This document shows positions 4,044 through 9,573 of a stretch of DNA of 9,573 nucleotides, in pieces. Position 1 is the first letter of the stretch. Each line of letters opens with the position of its first letter. This DNA comes from Bacteroidales bacterium UBA1800 (GTDB lineage: Bacteria; Bacteroidota; Bacteroidia; Bacteroidales; VadinHA17), in NCBI GenBank assembly GCA_002319915.1, contig DCFQ01000096.1, forward strand, positions 3,041-12,613. Reading direction: 5' to 3'. The position numbers were made by a program, and so were the translations under genes. Below the pieces are notes generated by a model that worked only from the letters and a program-made list of their open reading frames with translations, was not told the DNA's origin and ran no database searches.

Positions 4044-6869
4044 ATGAAGAAAGCTGCAGGCATCATCCTGAAGATCCTTGGAGGATTAGTGTTAGTTGTT
4101 CTCCTGCTTGTATTTACGGTACCATTTCTTTTTCGCGACAAGATCCGCGCGAAGGTCGAGCAGGCTGTCAACAGCTCGGTGAATGCCCGGGTGACTTTTG
4201 GCGACTACAGGCTCAGCATACTGAGGAGCTTCCCGAACCTCACCTTCAGCCTAAGCAATGTTGATGTAGCCGGCACCGGTAGGTTTGCAGGCGACACACT
4301 CGCATCACTCCAATCCGTGAACCTTGTCTTTAACCTTGCCAGCCTTTTCAGAAAGACTGGCTATGAGATCAGCTCCGTAACCATAAACAAAGCTTCAATC
4401 ACGACGATCGTCCTGAAGGACGGTGCCGCAAACTGGGACATTATGAAGGAGACGGCAGGGGAGGAGGCACCATCTGCCCAGCCATCCGGCTCTGAGATGA
4501 AAATTCTGCTCAGGAAGGTCGATGTCCGGAACAGTACGATCGTATACATCGATTCAAGTTCTGACATTTCTGCCCGGCTGAACCGGGTAAACTTCAGCCT
4601 CACAGGCGACATGACCACTTCAGTGACCAACCTCGATATCATCATGAATGCCGGGGAGGTCTCATTTGTCATGGATGGCATGAAGTACCTGAACAGGATC
4701 GCAGCCGATGCTAAGGTGAACCTCCGGGCAAACCTCGACAGCATGAACTTTTACCTGAGGGACAACTACCTTCATATGAACGATATGAAGATTTTCTTTG
4801 CAGGAAAGGTCAGCATGCCCGGGGACGATATCATTACCGACCTCACTTTCAAAACGGACGGCAACTCCCTCAAATCGCTGCTCTCGCTTATCCCAGCCGC
4901 ATATACCGCTGATTTCAAAGATCTTAAAACAAGCGGCGATTTCAGCTTCGACGGATCGGCAAAAGGCCGGTACAGTGACGCGGATAGTACTATGCCCGAT
5001 ATACTTCTGAATTTTCGCATCAGCAACGGCTTGATCAGCTACCCCTCGCTTCCAGAACAGATAAAGAATATAAATATCAGCTCCAGGATATTCTTTGACG
5101 GCAAAAAGACTGATAACTCAACGCTCGATGTCGACCGCTTCCATATGGAGCTCGCAGGAAACCCGTTTGATATGGCACTTTCCCTGCGGACACCCGTTTC
5201 GGATCCCGATTTCAAGGGATCGGTTCGAGGCAGGATTGACCTGTCGGCACTCGGGAAAGCAATGCCACTCGACAGCATCTCTCTCTCAGGTATAATCAAT
5301 GCTTCCGTTGAAATGGCAGGACGGATGTCGTGGCTCGAAAAAGGCATGTATGATAAGTTCAGGGCATCTGGAAACCTGGAAGTCAGCAATATGAATGTTG
5401 CAATGAAGGATTACCCGGAGGTGACGGTCAGCAGCGCTGCATTCGAGTTCACCCCGGCATATGCGGTGCTTAAAAAGGCTGACCTGCTGATTGGCCGCAA
5501 AAGTGATTTCTCACTAAGCGGAAAGCTAGGGAATTACATACCCTATTTTTTAAGCAACAAAACGCTCACCGGCAGCCTTGACCTTCAATCGAGGGAGACG
5601 AACCTTACCGAGATAATGTCAAAAATGGCATCAGATACTTCTTCCGTGAGCGACACATCCTCGCTGGCGGTCATAAAAGTGCCTGAAAACATAGATTTCA
5701 ACTTTAACGCAAGCATTTCCAGGTTTATATACAACAAGATCAATCTCACCAATGTGAAGGGGAACATCCTTGTGAAAAACGGCATCCTCAGCATCAGGAA
5801 TACCGGCATGGATCTCCTTGGGGGAAGTATAAAGATGAACGCCGACTATGACACTAGAGACACTTTGAAGCCGGCAGTCAGGGCTGATATGGATATATCC
5901 AACCTTGGCATCAGGGATGCTTTCAATACCTTCAACACTATCAAAAAGCTGGCTCCCACAGCTGACGGCATCGACGGCAGGGTAAATGTGAAGCTTGCCT
6001 ACAGCAGCCTGCTAAAAAGAGATATGATGCCCCTTCTGAGCAGCATAAGCGGTGAAGGGAAGCTCCAGACAAATGAAGTGACCCTCCTGAAATCGAAGGT
6101 CTATAACCAGATGAAGGAAGCACTGAAACTGGGTGATAATTATTCGAACACTTTCAGGGACCTGAACATAAGCTTTAAGATAAGTAACGGCAGGATCCTT
6201 GTGAGCCCGTTCGACACCAAGGTTGGGAATGTCAAAATGAACATAAGCGGGGACCAGGGCATCGACCAGACGATAAACTATTTTGTGAAGACCCAGATCC
6301 CGCGCTCCGACCTGGGGAAATCGGTCAATTCACTGATCGATAATCTTTCAGCCCAGGCTTCCGCATTCGGCCTGTCAGTAAAGCTAGCCGATATCATGAA
6401 GATCAACGTGAAGGTGACGGGCACATTCCGTAAGCCTGTTGTTACCCCAGTGTTCGGCAACCAGCCGGCCGACAGCTCGGGGATCAAAGGCACTGTCCGC
6501 GAAGAGGTTAAACAAGCTGTGGATACGGGTATTGACAAGGCCAGGGAGAAAGCCCTTGCTGAGGCACAGCAACAGGGCGACAGGCTTGTGGCCGAGGCAG
6601 AGGAAAAAGGAAGGCAGCTGCATGAGGAGGCAGTAAAGGCTGCGGACAAGATCCGTTCGGAAGCTGATGACAGGGCAAAGAAGCTGGTCAGGGATGCCGA
6701 ACCAAAAGGCCCGTTCGCAGTGGCCGCCGCAAAGAAAGCAGCGGATGTCCTCACAAAGGAAGCCTCAAAAAAGGCCGACCAGGTCGTTACCGGGGCCGAC
6801 AGCCAGTCAACCAGGCTGGTCGACGATGCAAAGCAGAAACGGGAGGAGCTGATCAATAAGTTGAAATAA
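4044..6869 (+). CDS. AsmA-family envelope protein with long C-terminal helical tail
   Basis: This 941-residue protein has an N-terminal membrane anchor (residues 5-30, ending before FRDKIRAKVEQAVNSSVNARV). That start, followed by a repeat-rich beta region with LxGxxxxS/D patterns, is typical of AsmA/TamB-like proteins. The C-terminal AsmA segment (about 560-800) includes LGGSIKMNADYDTRD and the stretch ending near VTGTFRKPVVTP. Family members are inner-membrane-anchored and span the periplasm as a lipid-conducting groove that affects outer membrane make-up. Residues 816-941 form a separate tail rich in Ala, Lys, Glu and Asp, predicted to be long amphipathic helix or coiled coil, broken near residue 887 by PKGPF. 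The gene stands alone. The start is the first ATG giving the intact anchor; no Shine-Dalgarno is visible. Lipid cargo and tail function are unknown. Confidence 0.87.
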   Translation: MKKAAGIILKILGGLVLVVLLLVFTVPFLFRDKIRAKVEQAVNSSVNARVTFGDYRLSILRSFPNLTFSLSNVDVAGTGRFAGDTLASLQSVNLVFNLASLFRKTGYEISSVTINKASITTIVLKDGAANWDIMKETAGEEAPSAQPSGSEMKILLRKVDVRNSTIVYIDSSSDISARLNRVNFSLTGDMTTSVTNLDIIMNAGEVSFVMDGMKYLNRIAADAKVNLRANLDSMNFYLRDNYLHMNDMKIFFAGKVSMPGDDIITDLTFKTDGNSLKSLLSLIPAAYTADFKDLKTSGDFSFDGSAKGRYSDADSTMPDILLNFRISNGLISYPSLPEQIKNINISSRIFFDGKKTDNSTLDVDRFHMELAGNPFDMALSLRTPVSDPDFKGSVRGRIDLSALGKAMPLDSISLSGIINASVEMAGRMSWLEKGMYDKFRASGNLEVSNMNVAMKDYPEVTVSSAAFEFTPAYAVLKKADLLIGRKSDFSLSGKLGNYIPYFLSNKTLTGSLDLQSRETNLTEIMSKMASDTSSVSDTSSLAVIKVPENIDFNFNASISRFIYNKINLTNVKGNILVKNGILSIRNTGMDLLGGSIKMNADYDTRDTLKPAVRADMDISNLGIRDAFNTFNTIKKLAPTADGIDGRVNVKLAYSSLLKRDMMPLLSSISGEGKLQTNEVTLLKSKVYNQMKEALKLGDNYSNTFRDLNISFKISNGRILVSPFDTKVGNVKMNISGDQGIDQTINYFVKTQIPRSDLGKSVNSLIDNLSAQASAFGLSVKLADIMKINVKVTGTFRKPVVTPVFGNQPADSSGIKGTVREEVKQAVDTGIDKAREKALAEAQQQGDRLVAEAEEKGRQLHEEAVKAADKIRSEADDRAKKLVRDAEPKGPFAVAAAKKAADVLTKEASKKADQVVTGADSQSTRLVDDAKQKREELINKLK

Positions 6870-6871
6870 TT

Positions 6872-7026
6872 GTTTTGCCGGTCGGGCAGGTCATGCCGGT
6901 TTTGAATGTCATTTTGATGTTGACTTACCAGACCTGCGAGACCGCAGGACAGGAGTTTTGCCGGTCATGAATGTCTTGCCGGTTTTGAATGTCAGTCTGA
7001 TTTAAGACCTGCAAGACTTGCAAGAC
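6872..7026. repeat. imperfect direct duplication, units of about 83 and 72 bp
   Basis: Unit 1 (6872-6954) and unit 2 (6955-7026) both start GTTTTGCCGGTC. Both contain TGCCGGTTTTGAATGTCA and end in a palindromic block. In unit 1 the block is CCTGCG-AGAC-CGCAGG (6933-6948); in unit 2 it is TGCAA-GAC-TTGCA. It lies between the convergent asmA-like and rplS genes, just ahead of their shared terminator. No coding potential. Confidence 0.75.
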
Positions 7027-7027
7027 A

Positions 7028-7060
7028 AAAAAAAGCTGCCTTTTCGAAGCAGCTTTTTTT
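7028..7060. terminator. bidirectional terminator between convergent genes
   Basis: AAAAAAAGCTGC (7028-7039) pairs perfectly with GCAGCTTTTTTT (7049-7060) around a 9-base loop. The T tract on both strands lets it end both the AsmA-like gene (plus) and rplS (minus, stop at 7068). Confidence 0.92.
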
Positions 7061-7067
7061 GAATTAT

Positions 7068-7415
7068 CTAGAATTTCTTCTCCTTTATCCTGGCTTTCTT
7101 TCCTGTAAGGTCCCTCAGGTAGAATATCCTTGCGCGGCGTACCTTGCCGTGCTTGTTTACTTCGATCTTGTCGATGAAGGGCGATGCAACCGGGAATATC
7201 CTTTCGACACCGACGTTACCTGACATCTTCCTGACGGTAAAGGTCTCAGTATGACTGGCTCCGCTTCTCTGTATCACAACCCCGCGAAACTGCTGGATCC
7301 TTTCCTTGTTCCCTTCCTTGATCTTATAATGAACGGTAATAGTGTCCCCGGCAATAAATTTTGGAAACTCACTCTTTACCGCATATTCCTTTTCAATAAC
7401 GTCCATTAAATTCAT
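7068..7415 (-). CDS. rplS: 50S ribosomal protein L19
   Basis: The 115-residue length fits bacterial L19. Family landmarks are FIAGDTITVHYKIKEGNKER (21-40), the FRGVVI strand, and the signature block NVGVERIFPVASPFI followed by KVRRARIFYLRD, with a basic C-terminus. L19 binds 23S rRNA at the interface of the 30S and 50S subunits. The start at 7415 (MNLMDVIEKE) has a short AGG just upstream; Met4 is an alternative. It is expressed alone from a consensus promoter 46-76 bases upstream. It is not next to trmD, rimM or rpsP, which accompany it in many other phyla. Confidence 0.98.
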   Translation of the reverse strand: MNLMDVIEKEYAVKSEFPKFIAGDTITVHYKIKEGNKERIQQFRGVVIQRSGASHTETFTVRKMSGNVGVERIFPVASPFIDKIEVNKHGKVRRARIFYLRDLTGKKARIKEKKF

Positions 7416-7460
7416 CCTGCAAAATTTTTGAAAAACTTATTATCCTTTTAAAACAGGTCG

Positions 7461-7491
7461 CAAAGGTACAATATATTTTCATTAACGCAAA
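7461..7491 (-). promoter_or_regulatory. rplS promoter, Bacteroidota consensus
   Basis: On the minus strand TTTG (7491-7488), a 19-base spacer and TACCTTTG (7468-7461) match TTTG-N19-TAnnTTTG exactly. Transcription would start about 40 bases before the rplS ATG, leaving an AT-rich leader. Confidence 0.85.
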
Positions 7492-7531
7492 ATCAGAAGC
7501 CAATATTTTTGGGTCTGCAGAGATGAACAGG

Positions 7532-7574
7532 GGAGGCGGCGAGATAAGAATTTCTCAGTGATCTCCGTACCTCC
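7532..7574. other. imperfect hairpin after the C69 peptidase gene
   Basis: GGAGG (7532-7536) and GAGAT (7541-7545) pair with CCTCC (7570-7574) and ATCTC (7561-7565). It lies about 30 bases past the peptidase stop codon and could mark its transcript end. It has no adjacent T tract on the minus strand, so a classical rho-independent terminator is not supported. Confidence 0.35.
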
Positions 7575-7604
7575 TCCACGCTCTCTGTGTCAGTTCTTGT
7601 CTTC

Positions 7605-9320
7605 TTACGGCACCAGTAGCTTATCCCCGGTCTCCCGGACCACCGATTCCTTCCATGCCTTGTCGTAGCCTGGCTGCGACGGCATGACCGGTATACCCCA
7701 CGGGTTCCTTTCAAACTTCCCGTCCTTCTCCTTCTTTATATTCCCGTCGATATACTTTACAAGGAGGTACTCGCTCAGGACCTTCCAGTTGTCAAATGTA
7801 TTCTGGGCAGCATTCAATGAGTATTTTGTAAGGAATGCCCTGGCCTGCTTTTCATCCTGAGCATAAAGCTTCTGAGCGGTCTCGTCAGTTGCCGCCGTCT
7901 GTGCGATATAGCCTGATTCAAGCTGCTTCTGGACCTTGACTGCATCAGTCGACATCATATCGTAGCGTGCATAGCACATATTGGCAACCTGGTTGAAAAG
8001 CCAGAATGCGGATGTGGGAGAATAGGTGAGCATATCGCCGTTCCCCTGCTTAAAGCATGCCGGGGTTTCATTGATTCCGCAATAGATCGGGTTAAAGACG
8101 GTGGTTGCAGCATCATCAACTCCAAACCAGAAGATTCCGCCGATCGGATCGGGCAGCCAGTTCCTGCTCTCTGCGACGAAGACGAAGCCGGTCTGCTGGG
8201 TTGCAACAGCCCTCTCATTACAGTATTCCTTTGCTTTTGCATCGTCTGACACTTTCCATTCGAGCGGGCGCCAGCGGTAGGGACTGTGGAACGGACCTGC
8301 ACCGATGTCCTGCCTCATGTCGAGGGGGGTGCCTTCAAGGTGGTCCCTCATGAAATTCATCATATCGTAATTCGAGATCTTGCGGTCGGGCTTGATCCAC
8401 AAAGGCATACGCTTGCTCAAATCATGGCCCGAGGCGTAAGCAAACCACTGCTGCATGTCATTGTTTACCGATTTGAAGAATGACCATACCCTGACTTCGC
8501 AAAAACGCGCACCCGAAAATGTGATCGGGTTATATGTATCGGAAAAGCTGAACTCTTCATCCTTTCCTGTAAAAAGCTTTTTTGCCCTTGCAACATCGAC
8601 AACATCCCAGGCATAGATGCATTCGACGATCGGGTCGAACAACCGCTTGAAATCCTTTGAGGTAATAGCGATGCTGTTCTTCTTCCCGGTGGCTATCGGG
8701 AAGGTCTGTATCCTTGCCTGGTTGGCATGGGCCGAGACAAAACCATCAGGGATCCTGCGGGCAACCCATACGGCTCCGCGGTTCCCTGCTCCTTTCCCGA
8801 TGATCTCAAATATCCAGGCCTCGTTGGGATCAGCTACTGAAAATGATTCGCCTGCGCTCGCATAACCATACTCGGAAACAAGGTCCGACATCACCTTTAT
8901 CGCTTCCCTTGCGGTTTTCGCACGCTGAAGGGTGATATAGATTAGGCTTCCGTAGTCGATCACAGCAGTTGTATCAACCATCCCGTCGATGCCTCCGTAA
9001 GTGGTTTCGCCTATGGCAAGCTGGTGTTCATTCATATTTCCCACTACCGAATAGGTATGGGCTGCCTGCCTGATCTTGCCCATGAAACGGTGGGTGTCCC
9101 ACTCATAAACATCCATCATGGTCCCTACCGGATAGTCGGTAGCCGGCCAGTAATAAAGCTCGCCGTAAAGCTGATGAGAATCAGCCGAGTACGTTATCAT
9201 TGTCGAGCCGTTGGCGGAAGCACCCTTCGTAACAATAAAATTGGTGCAGGCGCTCGCTGACGGAGCGCTGAGAGCCATTACAAGGAGAACAGCAATTGAT
9301 GCTGCAAAAAGCTTTTTCAT
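7605..9320 (-). CDS. secreted C69-family (PepD-like) dipeptidase
   Basis: This 571-residue enzyme has a signal peptide of 24 residues ending APSASA, directly followed by Cys25-Thr-Asn-Phe. In peptidase family C69 the cysteine at the mature N-terminus is the nucleophile of an Ntn-hydrolase. Other family landmarks are VVGNMNEHQLAIGETTYGG (92-110), SFSVADPNEAWIFEI (159-173) and VARRIPDGFVSAHANQARI (186-204). The enzyme cleaves dipeptides or other small amide substrates; here it would act in the periplasm, or at the surface if lipidated. The signal end (SASAC) loosely resembles a lipobox, but position -3 is not a typical Leu/Val, so Ntn processing is preferred. Length fits secreted Bacteroidota members. 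It is transcribed alone from a consensus promoter about 45 bases upstream. Confidence 0.92.
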   Translation of the reverse strand: MKKLFAASIAVLLVMALSAPSASACTNFIVTKGASANGSTMITYSADSHQLYGELYYWPATDYPVGTMMDVYEWDTHRFMGKIRQAAHTYSVVGNMNEHQLAIGETTYGGIDGMVDTTAVIDYGSLIYITLQRAKTAREAIKVMSDLVSEYGYASAGESFSVADPNEAWIFEIIGKGAGNRGAVWVARRIPDGFVSAHANQARIQTFPIATGKKNSIAITSKDFKRLFDPIVECIYAWDVVDVARAKKLFTGKDEEFSFSDTYNPITFSGARFCEVRVWSFFKSVNNDMQQWFAYASGHDLSKRMPLWIKPDRKISNYDMMNFMRDHLEGTPLDMRQDIGAGPFHSPYRWRPLEWKVSDDAKAKEYCNERAVATQQTGFVFVAESRNWLPDPIGGIFWFGVDDAATTVFNPIYCGINETPACFKQGNGDMLTYSPTSAFWLFNQVANMCYARYDMMSTDAVKVQKQLESGYIAQTAATDETAQKLYAQDEKQARAFLTKYSLNAAQNTFDNWKVLSEYLLVKYIDGNIKKEKDGKFERNPWGIPVMPSQPGYDKAWKESVVRETGDKLLVP

Positions 9321-9364
9321 ATAGTCTCTTTTAAAATTATTATATGCTGAACTGTCAAGAACTG

Positions 9365-9394
9365 CAAAGGTAATAACCTATTCAGAAAATCAAA
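9365..9394 (-). promoter_or_regulatory. C69 peptidase promoter, Bacteroidota consensus
   Basis: On the minus strand TTTG (9394-9391), an 18-base spacer and TACCTTTG (9372-9365) match the Bacteroidota consensus. The -7 octamer is identical to that of rplS. It lies 45 bases upstream of the ATG at 9320 and begins just past the stop codon of the gene at the window edge. Confidence 0.8.
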
Positions 9395-9411
9395 GTATCC
9401 AGTGATAATTG

Positions 9412-9573
9412 TCAGAGGCTCGAGAGGATAGCCCTGACATTCCTGATCCTTTCCGGATTGGCCACCCTTCTCGAGAATTCGGGTATCCCCGGGATGCTCC
9501 CCATATTGACGCCGGAGCGCCTGAATATCATTTCGCTGTCAGCCATCTTCCTTCCGGTCATATGTATCTCCTT
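9412..9573 (-). CDS. C-terminal end of an unrecognised gene, or a 49-residue ORF
   Basis: The frame is open from the window edge to TGA at 9414-9412 and has clear coding character. It reads a basic, helix-friendly tail (RRSGVNMGSIPGIPEF, then VANPERIRNVRAILSSL). It is too short for the supplied ORF threshold but looks real. Two readings are possible. It may be the 3' end of a longer gene, which I prefer. It may instead be a complete 49-residue protein starting at the ATG at 9561, preceded 7 bases upstream by AAGGAG, an unusually good Shine-Dalgarno for this phylum. I recognise no family. Confidence 0.6.
   Translation of the reverse strand, partial: KEIHMTGRKMADSEMIFRRSGVNMGSIPGIPEFSRRVANPERIRNVRAILSSL

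Noticed and set aside
6278..6856. 192-codon minus-strand ORF opposite the AsmA-like tail
   Set aside because: It is a shadow of the Ala/Lys/Glu-rich coding strand, which has few stop codons in antisense. It reads as Ser/Ala/Phe-rich low complexity.
7493..7714. 73-codon minus-strand ORF after the C69 peptidase
   Set aside because: It overlaps the peptidase 3' end in another frame, is rich in Arg and Ser, and runs through an imperfect hairpin.
9559..9573. AAGGAGATA followed by CATATG, resembling an expression-vector translation start
   Set aside because: The vector sequence differs by two bases, and the surrounding DNA is a natural reading frame contiguous with chromosomal genes. Contamination is not needed to explain it.

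Overview
The window looks like chromosomal DNA of a Bacteroidota bacterium, probably Bacteroidales-like. Two promoters match the Bacteroidota sigma factor consensus (TTTG, 18-19 bp, TAnnTTTG) almost perfectly. Starts mostly lack Shine-Dalgarno sequences, and the proteins (TlpA-like thioredoxin, AsmA with a helical tail, secreted C69 peptidase) are typical of that phylum. This assignment comes from sequence features, not from a database match.

Layout from left to right. Positions 1-101 hold a short 8-bp tandem repeat. A secreted TlpA/ResA-like thioredoxin lies at 102-641 (minus). Positions 642-2280 form a poorly coding island with several imperfect stem-loop repeats, two rho-independent-terminator-like hairpins on the plus strand, a 57-bp inverted repeat, one plausible small orphan gene (1410-1739, minus) and one doubtful one (1791-2096, plus). 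At 2281-3558 (minus) is an exported class V PLP aminotransferase-fold enzyme, followed by a gap of about 290 bp. A tRNA-Arg(ACG) at 3851-3924 (minus) has its own promoter box and terminator. A 941-residue AsmA-family envelope protein runs at 4044-6869 (plus) and ends in a long charged helical tail. A duplicated repeat and a bidirectional terminator separate it from convergent rplS (ribosomal protein L19, 7068-7415, minus). A secreted C69-family dipeptidase follows at 7605-9320 (minus). The last 160 bases hold the end of an unrecognised minus-strand gene, or possibly a complete 49-residue ORF.

The genes do not form an operon. Each has its own intergenic region, and they share only a general envelope/periplasm theme (TlpA, AsmA, secreted peptidase, exported aminotransferase) beside housekeeping translation genes (tRNA-Arg, rplS). 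I did not find a clear new multi-gene system. The points that most deserve a second look are the tRNA-Arg, in which the near-universal tertiary pair G19-C56 appears replaced by A19-U56, and the 642-2280 island with its family of diverged hairpin repeats, one of which can form two mutually exclusive stems.
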